From positions 930,001-994,000 of the forward strand of contig NZ_CP116477.1 in assembly GCF_028335745.1 (NCBI RefSeq): a stretch of 64,000 bases of DNA, read 5' to 3'. Position 1 is the stretch's first letter; each line of letters starts with the position of its first letter. The stretch is from Pectobacterium sp. A5351 (lineage in GTDB: Bacteria > Pseudomonadota > Gammaproteobacteria > Enterobacterales > Enterobacteriaceae). Made by a program: the position numbers and the translations under genes. Shown here piece by piece: positions 1 to 8,403 of this stretch. Below the pieces are notes generated by a model that was given only the letters and a program-made list of their open reading frames with translations, did no database searches and was not told where the DNA came from.

Positions 1-1
1 T

Positions 2-508
2 TTTGGGATGGGGGCCTCGCTGGTGACGATGGCGGCACAGCATCCTGAACAGAATTTCCTCGGTATTGAAGTTCACCTTCCGGGCGTGGGAGCGTGCCTC
101 GCTTCTGCACAGGAGGCGGGTATCAACAATCTGCGCGTGATGTGTCACGATGCGATCGAAGTGCTGATGAAGATGATCCCCGACGGGTCACTGTCCATGG
201 TTCAGCTCTTCTTCCCTGACCCGTGGCACAAAGCTCGCCATAATAAACGCCGCATCGTCCAGGTGCCTTTCGTTGAACTGGTGCAAAGCAAGTTGAAGGT
301 TGGCGGCGTGTTCCATATGGCAACAGATTGGGAACCTTATGCGCAACATATGCTCGAAGTGATGACGTCTGTCGCCGGGTACCGCAACCTTTCCGATAAG
401 AATGACTACGTTGAGCGGCCGGATTCCCGTCCGCTGACGAAATTTGAAGCGCGCGGCCAGCGTTTGGGGCATGGCGTATGGGATCTGATGTTTGAGAGGA
501 TAAAATAA
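2..508 (+). CDS. trmB: tRNA (guanine-N7-)-methyltransferase TrmB, 5'-truncated by window edge
   Basis: The enzyme makes m7G46 in tRNA using S-adenosylmethionine. Only the C-terminal ~168 residues are present; the reading frame is open from base 2, so the start lies outside the window (the E. coli protein is about 239 aa). The visible part carries the Rossmann methyltransferase core: the start of the SAM-binding region ([13 protein letters not shown]), then the family motif [15 protein letters not shown], and the C-terminal [17 protein letters not shown] segment. The stop is one base before the ATG of yggL, which suggests co-transcription, the same pair as in E. coli. Confidence 0.96.
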   Translation, partial: FGMGASLVTMAAQHPEQNFLGIEVHLPGVGACLASAQEAGINNLRVMCHDAIEVLMKMIPDGSLSMVQLFFPDPWHKARHNKRRIVQVPFVELVQSKLKVGGVFHMATDWEPYAQHMLEVMTSVAGYRNLSDKNDYVERPDSRPLTKFEARGQRLGHGVWDLMFERIK

Positions 509-509
509 A

Positions 510-854
510 ATGGCACAAGCTCGTAGCCGTCGTTTACGTAAAAAACTGCACATTGATGAGTTTCAGGAATTAGGCTTTTCGGTCAGCTTCCGCTTTCCTG
601 AAGGCACTAACGTGGAAGACATCGATCGACTGATGGATAAGTTCGTCGATGAGGTGATTGAACCACAGGGTCTGGCATTTGAAGGCAGCGGTTATCTGCA
701 CTGGGAAGGTCTCATCTGCCTGCAAAAACTGGGTCACTGTACCGAAGAGCACCGCCAGCTGGTTAGCCGCTGGTTGGAAGAGCAGAAACTGACAGATGTG
801 AAAGTCAGCGATCTGTTCGATATCTGGTGGGATCTGCCAGAAAACCTGCTGTAA
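510..854 (+). CDS. yggL: YggL family protein (DUF469)
   Basis: This 114-aa small acidic protein matches the YggL/DUF469 family along its whole length (E. coli 108 aa). It has a basic N-terminus (MAQARSRRLRKKLHIDEF) and ends in the typical DIWWDLPENL. E. coli YggL has been reported to associate with the 50S ribosomal subunit; the precise role is unsettled. The ATG lies one base after the trmB stop, so it is probably translated from the trmB mRNA. No membrane segment or signal peptide is visible. Confidence 0.93.
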   Translation: MAQARSRRLRKKLHIDEFQELGFSVSFRFPEGTNVEDIDRLMDKFVDEVIEPQGLAFEGSGYLHWEGLICLQKLGHCTEEHRQLVSRWLEEQKLTDVKVSDLFDIWWDLPENLL

Positions 855-911
855 TTTTTGCTTCAGTAAAAACAGAAAGGCCTTGGTTTACGCCAACGCG
901 TTGATCTAAGC

Positions 912-944
912 AAAAAAATGCCTGAGCTGATTTAGCTCAGGCAT
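912..944 (-). terminator. Hairpin with minus-strand T-tract between yggL and yggN
   Basis: An 11-bp perfect stem (918-928 with 934-944, 5-nt loop) is preceded on the plus strand by seven As. Read on the minus strand this is a textbook intrinsic terminator followed by a T-run. Read on the plus strand, toward yggN, the hairpin lacks a T-tract. It may still help end the trmB-yggL message, but its polarity is for a minus-strand transcript and no minus-strand gene is recognised just upstream. Confidence 0.55.
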
Positions 945-1011
945 TATCCGCCTCATCAAAGGGCACATTGCCACTTTCCCGCCACTGCCGTTGTTTTCTT
1001 CAGGAGAAAAT

Positions 1012-1725
1012 ATGTCGCGTAAAATGACCTTGGGTTTATTGATGTTGCTGTCCTGGCAAGCGCAGGCGGCCTACCAGTGCAACGTGAACCCGCAAGACGA
1101 CATCATTATCAGTCCGCAGCACGTACAGGTCGTGGGTGCCAGCGGCAATTTACAGCTTTCCCCGCAGGGCGATATCGTCCGCAACGGTACGCCGCTGACC
1201 CTGAACGCCGAACAGCGCCAGAAGGCCAAAGCCTATCAGGCGGATATACGCCAGCAACTGCCGTGGATCGATCAGGGCGCGCAGCAGCATCTGGAAAAAG
1301 CGCGCGTTGCGCTGGATAAAGTGATCGTGCAGGAACTCGGCAGCGACAGCAATGTGCGTAATCGTCTGACTACGCTGGATAAACAGCTAAAACAGCAGAT
1401 GAACCGTATTATCGAACACCGCAGTGATGGCCTGACGTTCCACCATCAGGCGATTAAGCAGGTGGAGCAGGATGGCAAGCAGATCGTGCAGCAAAGCATG
1501 GGCGGCGTCTTGCAGGATAGCCTGAACGAGATGGGCGTAAAACAGATGTCCAGCGGCGGTAACCCGCTACAGGCGATGATGGGCAACCTCGGTGGTTTGC
1601 AGAAGGCGATTCAGGCCGAGTGGAATAATCAGGAACTGGAGTTCCAGCGTTTTGGTAATGACGTATGCAGCCGCGTCACATCGTTAGAAAACCAGCGCAA
1701 GAGCCTGTTGCAGACGCTGAAGTAA
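1012..1725 (+). CDS. yggN: YggN family periplasmic protein (DUF2884)
   Basis: This 237-aa exported protein of unknown function belongs to the YggN/DUF2884 family. Residues 1-19 form a signal peptide (basic MSRKM, hydrophobic LGLLMLL, cleavage after AQA), followed by a mature protein rich in Gln and charged helical segments. Two cysteines (in YQCNV and near the C-terminus in NDVCS) could form a disulfide. The ATG at 1012 is chosen because AGGAG at 1002-1006 sits at good spacing; the in-frame TTG at 991 lacks this. The neighbour order trmB-yggL-yggN equals that of E. coli. Confidence 0.9.
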   Translation: MSRKMTLGLLMLLSWQAQAAYQCNVNPQDDIIISPQHVQVVGASGNLQLSPQGDIVRNGTPLTLNAEQRQKAKAYQADIRQQLPWIDQGAQQHLEKARVALDKVIVQELGSDSNVRNRLTTLDKQLKQQMNRIIEHRSDGLTFHHQAIKQVEQDGKQIVQQSMGGVLQDSLNEMGVKQMSSGGNPLQAMMGNLGGLQKAIQAEWNNQELEFQRFGNDVCSRVTSLENQRKSLLQTLK

Positions 1726-1742
1726 ATTGACGTCGCTTAAGG

Positions 1743-1766
1743 AAACGGGCTGAGGCCCGTTTTTTC
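1743..1766 (+). terminator. Intrinsic terminator after yggN
   Basis: AACGGGC pairs with GCCCGTT around a TGAG loop, followed by a run of six Ts, 18 bases after the yggN stop. It separates yggN from the phn cluster. Confidence 0.85.
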
Positions 1767-1861
1767 CGCTGCCGATAGCTATACATAGTTAGCAGCCTAT
1801 CAAAAAAAGTTCATTTTTGTGCCACGTCTGATTAACGAGACAGACATATTCCCTCCTCATA

Positions 1862-1907
1862 ATCGTACGATATTTATACATCCTCAGCATTCGCCTTCCG
1901 AATCGTA
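1862..1907. promoter_or_regulatory. Candidate PhnF operator region upstream of phnF
   Basis: A perfect 10-bp palindrome ATCGTACGAT occupies 1862-1871, and its half-motif AATCGTA (1861-1867) recurs at 1901-1907, exactly 40 bp downstream and just ahead of phnF. Autoregulation by a GntR/HutC-type repressor would place an operator here. This is inference from position and symmetry only; no experimentally known enterobacterial PhnF site was available for comparison. No convincing Pho box was found in 1767-1937. Confidence 0.3.
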
Positions 1908-1937
1908 TTAATGCCCCCTGTTTGTGGGAGATTTTTT

Positions 1938-2654
1938 ATGATGCAGTTGTCCAGACATCCGACCACTCTCTATCAGGCGATTGCTGCCCGGCTAGAAGAA
2001 GCGCTACGCGAACGCTACAAATGTGGCGACTATCTTCCCTCTGAAAAGCAACTGGCTACGCACTACGCCGTTAATCGCCATACGTTACGCCGGGCCGTGG
2101 ATGATTTGGTGAAAAAAGGGCTGGTTCAACGCCGTCACGGTGTGGGGATTTTGGTACTTATCCGGCCTTATGACTACCCGCTGCATGCGCAGGCCCACTT
2201 CAGCCAGAATCTGTTGGATCAAGGCAGCAGTCCTTCCAGCGAACGACTCCTGGCGATGTTAAGTCCGGCCAGTCAGGAGATTGCCACCACGCTGGGCTGT
2301 GACGAAGGCGATAACATCATCCATTTGCGCACGCTGCGTCGGGTTAACGGCATACCCGTCTGCGTCATTAACCATTTCCTGCCCAACCTTTCCTGGTGGC
2401 CGCACCTACAGCAGTTCAATCGCGGCTCACTGCACAACTTTATTACCGAGCGGCTGAATCAGGTGCTGGTTCGCACGCAAACGCGTATCAGCACGCGTCT
2501 GGCTCAGGCTAAGGAAAGTCGGCTGTTGGAAATCGATGTGCAGGCACCGCTGCTGTGCTTGCGCACGCTGAATAAAACCGCAAGCGGTGAGGTCGCCGAG
2601 TACTCCATCAGCCTGACCCGTAGCGACATGATCGAACTGACGCTGGAGCACTAG
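1938..2654 (+). CDS. phnF: Phosphonate utilisation transcriptional regulator PhnF (GntR/HutC family)
   Basis: This 238-aa protein has an N-terminal winged-helix GntR DNA-binding domain (residues ~10-75, with YLPSEKQLATHYAVNRHTLR) and a C-terminal UTRA/HutC ligand-binding domain (~90-238, ending SLTRSDMIELTLEH). It closely follows E. coli PhnF (241 aa). The ATG at 1938 is preceded by GGGAG at 1926-1930; ATG 1941 is an alternative. Its stop directly abuts the phnG ATG. In this cluster phnF is the first gene, whereas in E. coli it lies after the transporter genes. It presumably represses or tunes the operon; the ligand is not known from the sequence. Confidence 0.93.
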   Translation: MMQLSRHPTTLYQAIAARLEEALRERYKCGDYLPSEKQLATHYAVNRHTLRRAVDDLVKKGLVQRRHGVGILVLIRPYDYPLHAQAHFSQNLLDQGSSPSSERLLAMLSPASQEIATTLGCDEGDNIIHLRTLRRVNGIPVCVINHFLPNLSWWPHLQQFNRGSLHNFITERLNQVLVRTQTRISTRLAQAKESRLLEIDVQAPLLCLRTLNKTASGEVAEYSISLTRSDMIELTLEH

Positions 2655-3101
2655 ATGGATACGCTAACACGCCGTCAACACTGGCTCTCGGTGCTGGCAT
2701 TCAGCACGGTTGCCGAGCTGGAGAAGCGCTGGCATGCGCTCGATTTACATCCGCAGTATGCCCTGCTGCGTGCGGCTGAAATTGGCCTGACTCGTTTACA
2801 GGCGAGAATGGGAGGAACGGGCAAGCGTTTTGTGCTGGGGGATATGACGATGACGCGTGCCGTGGTGCGTCTGGCTGACGGTACGTGTGGTTACAGCTAT
2901 GTAGCCGGGCGCGATAAAATCCATGCCGAGCGCTGTGCCGTTATTGATGCGCTGTTGCAACTGCCGGAAAGCCACGAGCGGTTGCAGGAGCATCTCATCA
3001 AACCTCTGGCGGCGCAGCGTGCCGCGCTGTGCCAACAGCGCGCGCGTGAAATTGCCAGTAGCAAGGTCGATTTCTTCACGTTAGTTCGCGGAGATAACTG
3101 A
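2655..3101 (+). CDS. phnG: Carbon-phosphorus lyase core subunit PhnG
   Basis: This 148-aa subunit of the PhnGHIJ C-P lyase core complex takes part with PhnH, PhnI and PhnL in forming ribose-1-phosphonate 5'-triphosphate from a phosphonate and ATP. The family motif GDMTMTRAVVRL and the GYSYVAGRDKIHAERCAVIDAL segment are present. Length equals the family norm (E. coli 150 aa). It starts directly at the end of phnF, and its final base overlaps the phnH start, so translation is coupled. Confidence 0.95.
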   Translation: MDTLTRRQHWLSVLAFSTVAELEKRWHALDLHPQYALLRAAEIGLTRLQARMGGTGKRFVLGDMTMTRAVVRLADGTCGYSYVAGRDKIHAERCAVIDALLQLPESHERLQEHLIKPLAAQRAALCQQRAREIASSKVDFFTLVRGDN

Positions 3102-3676
3102 TGTCTATACAGGCGAGCTTTGCGCAGCCGGTGGCTGACGCGCAGTGTGCTTTTCGGCGCATCCTCAAAGCCTTAAGCGAACCGGGCATCACGGTGACTT
3201 TGCCGTTACAGCAAGGCTGGGGGAGGTTATCTCCTGCCGCGACGGCGGTGATGCTGACGCTGGTCGATCGCGACACACCGCTCTGGCTGGATGATGCATT
3301 GAATGATGACGTTACCCGCAGCAACCTGCGTTTTCATACCGGTGTGATATTGATCAGGGATGAATCGGCGGCCTTTGCCTTGCTTCACGCCTCATCGACC
3401 ATCGCGCTGTCACGGTTTTCTGCCGGTGATGACATGTCGCCGGAAAAGAGTACCACGGTCATTATCGACGTTACTTCTCTGAGCGGGGGCACGCCGCTGC
3501 GCCTGAGCGGGCCGGGGCTGGAAACTTCACGCATCGTTGACCCACCGTTGCCGCCGGACATTGTGCGTTATCTCTGCCACCGTCCCGATCCTTTTCCGCA
3601 AGGAATCGATCTGATGTTCACCTGTGCCGATGCCATGATGGCATTGCCGCGCACCACCCATGTGGAGGTCTGCTGA
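3101..3676 (+). CDS. phnH: Carbon-phosphorus lyase core subunit PhnH
   Basis: This 191-aa C-P lyase subunit resembles a PLP-transferase fold without the cofactor lysine and joins PhnG, PhnI and PhnJ in the core complex. Recognisable family segments are FRRILKALSEPG near the N-terminus and LSGPGLETSR in the C-terminal half. Start and stop both overlap neighbours by one base (ATGA/TGATG arrangements), which indicates tight translational coupling in the phnFGHIJK unit. Confidence 0.94.
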   Translation: MSIQASFAQPVADAQCAFRRILKALSEPGITVTLPLQQGWGRLSPAATAVMLTLVDRDTPLWLDDALNDDVTRSNLRFHTGVILIRDESAAFALLHASSTIALSRFSAGDDMSPEKSTTVIIDVTSLSGGTPLRLSGPGLETSRIVDPPLPPDIVRYLCHRPDPFPQGIDLMFTCADAMMALPRTTHVEVC

Positions 3677-4752
3677 TGTACGTCGCCGTGAAAGGGGGAG
3701 AGAAAGCGATCGAAAATGCCCATCGCTTACAGGATGATCTGCGCCGTGGGGATCGTGACATCCCGGAAATTGACTGCCAGCAGGTTGAACAACAGCTTGG
3801 GCTGGCGGTCGATCGTGTGATGACCGAAGGTGGTATCTACGATCGTGAATTGGCGGCACTGGCGATCAAACAGGCCAGTGGCGATGTGGTGGAAGCTATT
3901 TTTCTGCTGCGTGCGTATTGCACGACATTGCCGCGGCTGGCCGACAGCCAGCCGTTAACGACGGCGAACATGCGGATTGAGCGGCGTATTTCGGCAGTCT
4001 ACAAAGATGTTCCGGGCGGTCAGGTACTTGGCCCAACCTGCGATTACACTCACCGCTTGCTGGATTTCACGCTGCTTGCCAACGGTGACACACCTGCGCC
4101 GTCGGGTGCAGACATGCCGCTGGAAGCCGCGTGCCCGCTGATATTTGATCTGATGACTCGTGAAGGGTTTGCCGTCAGGGAAGAGGATGACGGTAGCGAA
4201 CCGTGTGATATCACCCGCGATCCCCCGAGTTATCCCGCTCCGCGTTCGGTGCGTCTACAACAGCTGGTGCGGGGGGATGAAGGATTCCTGCTGGCGTTGA
4301 GTTACTCGACACAGCGCGGCTATGGCCGCACCCATCCCTTTGCCGGAGAGATCCGCACAGGCTTTGTCACGGTAGAGATTGTGCCGGAAGAACTGGAGTT
4401 TGCGCTGGAAATCGGTGAAATTCTGCTGACCGAGTGTGAAATGGTCAATGGGTTTACCGACAGGGATGAGGAAGCGCCGCACTTTACCCGAGGCTACGGA
4501 TTGGTGTTTGGTCGGGCAGAGCGTAAAGCCATGTCGATGGCTCTGGTGGATCGCGCCCTGCAAACCGCAGAGCATCACGAACGGGTGACCAGCCCGGCGC
4601 AGGACGAGGAGTTTGTGCTGTCGCATGCGGATAACGTCGAGGCCGCGGGGTTTGTCTCTCATCTCAAACTGCCTCATTACGTCGATTTTCAGGCTGAGTT
4701 AGAACTCCTGAAACGTCTGCGTCAGGCGTATCAGGAGGGCAACGATGTATGA
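3676..4752 (+). CDS. phnI: Carbon-phosphorus lyase core subunit PhnI
   Basis: This 358-aa subunit acts as a nucleosidase that, with PhnG, PhnH and PhnL, displaces adenine from ATP to give the ribose-phosphonate intermediate. The N-terminus MYVAVKGGEKAIENAH and the segments RTGFVTVEIVPEELEF and FTRGYGLVFGRAERKAMSMALVDRAL are typical of PhnI. Length is near the E. coli 354 aa. The last eight bases overlap the start of phnJ. Confidence 0.96.
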   Translation: MYVAVKGGEKAIENAHRLQDDLRRGDRDIPEIDCQQVEQQLGLAVDRVMTEGGIYDRELAALAIKQASGDVVEAIFLLRAYCTTLPRLADSQPLTTANMRIERRISAVYKDVPGGQVLGPTCDYTHRLLDFTLLANGDTPAPSGADMPLEAACPLIFDLMTREGFAVREEDDGSEPCDITRDPPSYPAPRSVRLQQLVRGDEGFLLALSYSTQRGYGRTHPFAGEIRTGFVTVEIVPEELEFALEIGEILLTECEMVNGFTDRDEEAPHFTRGYGLVFGRAERKAMSMALVDRALQTAEHHERVTSPAQDEEFVLSHADNVEAAGFVSHLKLPHYVDFQAELELLKRLRQAYQEGNDV

Positions 4753-5599
4753 GTTAAGCGGCTATAACCCTGGCTATCTTGATGAGCAAACCAAACGGAC
4801 TATCCGACGTGCCATATTGAAGGCGGTAGCGATCCCCGGCTATCAGGTACCGTTTGGCGGACGGGAAATGCCGATGCCCTATGGTTGGGGAACCGGCGGC
4901 ATTCAGCTCACCGCGAGTCTGATTGGTGAAAACGATGTACTGAAAGTGATTGATCAGGGCGCTGACGATACGACCAATGCCGTATCCATCCGGCGTTTTT
5001 TCCAGCGTGTGAGCGGGGCGGTGACCACCGAACGTACCGTCGAGGCCACGTTGATTCAGACGCGCCACCGCATTCCTGAAACGCCGCTGCAAGAAGGTCA
5101 GATCCTGATCTACCAGGTCCCTATCCCTGAGCCTCTGCGTTTTATTGAGCCGCGCGAGGTCGAGACGCGAAAAATGCATGCGCTGGAAGAGTACGGCATC
5201 ATGCAGGTGAAGCTGTACGAAGATATCGCCCGCTATGGTCATATTGCGACAACCTATGCGTATCCGGTGAAGGTGAATGAACGCTATGTGATGGATCCGT
5301 CGCCCATTCCAAAATTTGATAACCCCAAAATGCACAGGATGCCAGCGCTGCAATTGTTTGGCGCAGGTAGAGAAAAGCGCATTTACGCCTTGCCTCCCTA
5401 CTGTGACGTGAAAAGCCTGGATTTTGACGATCACCCGTTCCGCGTTCAACGCTGGGAACAACCCTGTGCGCTGTGCGGTTCGCACGACAGCTACCTTGAT
5501 GAAATCGTGATAGATGATGAAGGCTCGCGTCTGTTTGTCTGCTCCGATACCGACTACTGCCGTCAGCAGCAGGAGAAAAACAGCCATGAACCGTGGTGA
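4745..5599 (+). CDS. phnJ: Carbon-phosphorus lyase PhnJ (radical SAM, C-P bond cleavage)
   Basis: PhnJ cleaves the C-P bond of alpha-D-ribose 1-alkylphosphonate 5-phosphate by radical chemistry. In this 284-aa protein the iron-sulfur ligands Cys241, Cys244 and Cys266 and the thiyl-radical Cys272 fall at exactly the E. coli positions (CALC ... CSDTDYC near the C-terminus), so it should be catalytically intact. The N-terminal GYQVPFGGREMPMPYGWGTG block is highly conserved. It overlaps phnI by 8 nt and phnK by 14 nt. Confidence 0.97.
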   Translation: MYELSGYNPGYLDEQTKRTIRRAILKAVAIPGYQVPFGGREMPMPYGWGTGGIQLTASLIGENDVLKVIDQGADDTTNAVSIRRFFQRVSGAVTTERTVEATLIQTRHRIPETPLQEGQILIYQVPIPEPLRFIEPREVETRKMHALEEYGIMQVKLYEDIARYGHIATTYAYPVKVNERYVMDPSPIPKFDNPKMHRMPALQLFGAGREKRIYALPPYCDVKSLDFDDHPFRVQRWEQPCALCGSHDSYLDEIVIDDEGSRLFVCSDTDYCRQQQEKNSHEPW

Positions 5600-6350
5600 A
5601 AAGCCGCTGTTGGCGGTCAATAACCTGACGCACCTTTATGCGCCGGAAAAAGGCTTTGAAGACGTCTCGTTTGAACTTTTTCCGGGGGACGTGCTGGGGA
5701 TCGTCGGGGAGTCGGGATCGGGGAAAACGACCTTATTACAGGCTATTTCGGCACGTTTAACGCCACAGCAGGGAACGATTGACTATCAGGGGCACGATTT
5801 ATATCGCCTGAGCGAAAGTGAGCGGCGACGTCTACTGCGCACCGAATGGGGCGTGGTGCATCAGTATCCGCTTGATGGCCTGCGCCCGCAGGTTTCGGCC
5901 GGCGGTAATATTGGTGAACGGCTGATGGCCGCCGGGCAGCGGCATTACGGCGAGATTCGCCAGCAGGCAAGCCAGTGGTTACAGGACGTTGAGATCCCGG
6001 TGGCGCGTATTGACGATCTGCCGACCACCTTTTCTGGCGGTATGCAGCAGCGTCTGCAAATTGCCCGTAGTCTGGTGACGCGACCCAAATTAGTCTTCAT
6101 GGATGAACCGACCGGCGGCCTTGATGTTTCCGTGCAGGCTCGCCTACTGGATCTCTTACGTACCCTGGTGCGTGAACTGAATCTGGCGGTGGTGATCGTG
6201 ACGCATGATTTGGGCGTTGTGCGGATGTTGGCACACCACCTGATCGTGATGAAACAAGGGCGGGTTGTCGAAAGCGGCCTGATTGACCGCGTGTTGGACG
6301 ATCCCAGACATCCTTATACCCAACTGCTGGTTTCGTCAGTCTTGAACTGA
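5586..6350 (+). CDS. phnK: C-P lyase system ABC-type ATPase PhnK
   Basis: This 254-aa ABC ATPase binds the C-P lyase core rather than a membrane permease. Walker A is GESGSGKT (residues 41-48), the signature is SGGMQQRLQIAR, Walker B is LVFMDEPTGG, and the switch histidine is in VIVTHD. The ATG at 5586 is chosen because AGGAG (5571-5575) lies at proper spacing and it gives the family length (E. coli 252 aa); a longer frame from 5514 only adds phnJ-overlapping sequence. A 63-nt gap follows before phnL. Confidence 0.95.
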   Translation: MNRGEKPLLAVNNLTHLYAPEKGFEDVSFELFPGDVLGIVGESGSGKTTLLQAISARLTPQQGTIDYQGHDLYRLSESERRRLLRTEWGVVHQYPLDGLRPQVSAGGNIGERLMAAGQRHYGEIRQQASQWLQDVEIPVARIDDLPTTFSGGMQQRLQIARSLVTRPKLVFMDEPTGGLDVSVQARLLDLLRTLVRELNLAVVIVTHDLGVVRMLAHHLIVMKQGRVVESGLIDRVLDDPRHPYTQLLVSSVLN

Positions 6351-6366
6351 CGAAAATCCCGTTAAT

Positions 6367-6382
6367 CCCGCGTCATCGCGGG
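6367..6382 (+). other. Intercistronic hairpin between phnK and phnL
   Basis: A 6-bp GC-rich stem (CCCGCG-TCAT-CGCGGG) lies in the only sizable gap (6351-6413) of the phnF-phnM unit. It has no T-tract, so it is more likely an mRNA-stability or processing element than a terminator. Confidence 0.5.
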
Positions 6383-6413
6383 TGAATCAGGTTGTAATCA
6401 ATCGGAACACGTC

Positions 6414-7127
6414 ATGAACACACAACTGCGCGTTGAGCACGTTTATAAAGTCTTCGTGTTACACAACCAGCACGGTGCATCGCTGCCCGTGCTGCATGAT
6501 GCCAATCTTGAGGTCAAATCAGGGGAATGTGTGGTGCTGGATGGTCATTCCGGCAGTGGTAAATCCACGCTGTTACGTTCGCTGTATGCCAATTATCAGC
6601 CTAACCGTGGTCACATCTGGGTAAAGCATCACCATAACTGGGTCGATCTGGTGAATGCCTCGTCGCGGCACATTCTTGCCATTCGTCGCGACACCATTGG
6701 CTGGGTTAGCCAGTTTTTACGGGTAATTCCCCGCGTCTCTACACTGGATGTCGTTATGCAGCCTCTGCTGGAGCGCGGTATTGCGCGTACCGAGTGTGAA
6801 ACGCGTGCCAGACAACTGCTCGCCCGACTCAACGTACCAGAACGGCTCTGGTCGCTGCCGCCATCGACTTTCTCCGGTGGTGAACAGCAGCGGGTGAACA
6901 TCGCCCGGGGATTTATCGCCGATTATCCGATTCTCCTGCTGGATGAACCTACCGCGTCGCTGGATAGCGGCAATAGTCATGTGGTGGTTCAACTGATTGA
7001 AGAAGCCCGTGAGCGCGGGGCTGCGATTGTCGGTATTTTTCATGACAGTGCGGTACGTAATCGGCTCGCCACGCATTTACACGCTATGCAACCTTATCCC
7101 TGGATACCGCAACATGATTATCAATAA
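6414..7127 (+). CDS. phnL: C-P lyase system ABC-type ATPase PhnL
   Basis: This 237-aa ABC ATPase is the partner of PhnG/H/I in phosphonate activation. It has Walker A (GHSGSGKST), the signature [15 protein letters not shown], and Walker [14 protein letters not shown]. coli PhnL is 226 aa; the small excess is at the C-terminus. The ATG at 6414 leads directly into the conserved [13 protein letters not shown]. Its 3' end overlaps the phnM start by 14 nt. Confidence 0.94.
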   Translation: MNTQLRVEHVYKVFVLHNQHGASLPVLHDANLEVKSGECVVLDGHSGSGKSTLLRSLYANYQPNRGHIWVKHHHNWVDLVNASSRHILAIRRDTIGWVSQFLRVIPRVSTLDVVMQPLLERGIARTECETRARQLLARLNVPERLWSLPPSTFSGGEQQRVNIARGFIADYPILLLDEPTASLDSGNSHVVVQLIEEARERGAAIVGIFHDSAVRNRLATHLHAMQPYPWIPQHDYQ

Positions 7128-8250
7128 TGTCCATTTGGTGTTGGAAAATGAGGTGGTTTACGGGTCGCTAGACGTGCAGAACGGCATCATTGTTCACATC
7201 AGCAGCGCATGCTGTCAGCAGCCCGAGGCTGTTGATGGTGAAGGTGGGTTTCTGCTGCCGGGGTTGGTAGAACTGCATACCGATAATCTCGATAAATTTT
7301 TTACCCCGCGGCCAAAAGTGGATTGGCCAGCCTACTCGGCAATGAGCAGCCACGATGCGTTGATGGTGGCGAATGGTATCACCACCGTACTGGACGCGAT
7401 CGCTGTGGGGGATGTGCGGGACGGTGGCCACCGCTTCGATAATCTCAATAATATGATCGAGGCGATCTGTCAGGGGCAGGAAAAAGGGCTCAACCGTGCC
7501 GAACACCGATTGCATCTGCGCTGTGAGCTGCCGCATGACGCCACGGTTCCACTGTTTGAACAACTGATGAATACGCCCGGCCTCCTGCTGGTGTCATTGA
7601 TGGATCACTCGCCCGGCCAGCGTCAGTACACATCGTTGCAGAAATACCGTGAGTATTTTCAGGGAAAATATCATCTCAGCAACCCGCAGATGGCAGCGTT
7701 TGAGGAAGAACAGATGGCGCTGGCCGCTCGCTGGTCTCAACCCAATCGGCTGGCAATTGCGGCACTCTGCCGTAAAAAAGGGATCGCATTAGCCAGCCAT
7801 GACGACGCCACGCCAGAACACGTTAATGAATCCCTTCAGGTGGGCAGCGTGATTGCTGAATTTCCCACCACCGAAGCGGCGGCGAGGTGCTCACACGAAC
7901 GCGGATTGCTGGTGTTGATGGGGGCCCCCAACGTGGTACGCGGTGGCTCGCATTCGGGCAACGTGTCGGCTAGCCAGTTGGCGCAGCAGGGGCTATTGGA
8001 TATTCTCTCTTCCGATTACTACCCCGCCAGCCTGCTTGATGCTGCATTTCGTCTGGCACAGGATGAGAGCAATCCTTATGACCTACCGCGCGCCATGACC
8101 TTGCTGACACGCAATCCTGCCCGCGCTATTGGGTTACACGATCGCGGTGTGATTGCCGAAGGGAAACGTGCCGATCTGGTTCTGGCACATACGCTTCACG
8201 GCCATGTGCATATTCGTCATGTGTGGACAAAAGGGGAGAAGGTGTACTAA
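7114..8250 (+). CDS. phnM: Alpha-D-ribose 1-methylphosphonate 5-triphosphate diphosphatase PhnM
   Basis: PhnM releases pyrophosphate from the 5-triphosphate intermediate, producing the PhnJ substrate. This amidohydrolase-fold protein is 378 aa from the ATG at 7114, identical in length to E. coli PhnM. The metal-binding motif [23 protein letters not shown] and the HDDAT motif are all present. The upstream extension of the frame to 6997 lies inside phnL and is discarded. It ends the phnF-phnM block; 153 bp separate it from phnC. Confidence 0.97.
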   Translation: MIINNVHLVLENEVVYGSLDVQNGIIVHISSACCQQPEAVDGEGGFLLPGLVELHTDNLDKFFTPRPKVDWPAYSAMSSHDALMVANGITTVLDAIAVGDVRDGGHRFDNLNNMIEAICQGQEKGLNRAEHRLHLRCELPHDATVPLFEQLMNTPGLLLVSLMDHSPGQRQYTSLQKYREYFQGKYHLSNPQMAAFEEEQMALAARWSQPNRLAIAALCRKKGIALASHDDATPEHVNESLQVGSVIAEFPTTEAAARCSHERGLLVLMGAPNVVRGGSHSGNVSASQLAQQGLLDILSSDYYPASLLDAAFRLAQDESNPYDLPRAMTLLTRNPARAIGLHDRGVIAEGKRADLVLAHTLHGHVHIRHVWTKGEKVY

Positions 8251-8314
8251 TCGGTTGATGTGCTTAGTTGTGGGAGTAGTGGGGGATAAAGAGAGGTTTG
8301 CAAATCGTTGCAAT

Positions 8315-8343
8315 TGGTCATTTTTTAATCACTCATTATTCAT
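8315..8343 (+). promoter_or_regulatory. Pho-box-like 11-bp-spaced repeats upstream of phnC
   Basis: Three TCAY cores occur at 8318, 8329 and 8340, i.e. with the 11-bp periodicity of PhoB direct repeats (consensus CTGTCAT). The individual 7-mers match 5/7, 4/7 and 4/7, so the site is weak. Position fits a PhoB-dependent promoter for phnCDE in the 153-bp phnM-phnC gap. Two TTGCAA hexamers (8298 and 8308) lie just upstream. Confidence 0.35.
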
Positions 8344-8403
8344 GAAATCATCACGCCGTCTGTTCTTAATGAGTGGGCTACCTCACCGCATGAGGATACC
8401 AAG

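Noticed and set aside
4754-5620. 288-aa minus-strand frame antisense to phnJ
   Set aside because: Shadow of a strongly conserved gene; composition follows the phnJ codon pattern and no homology is apparent.
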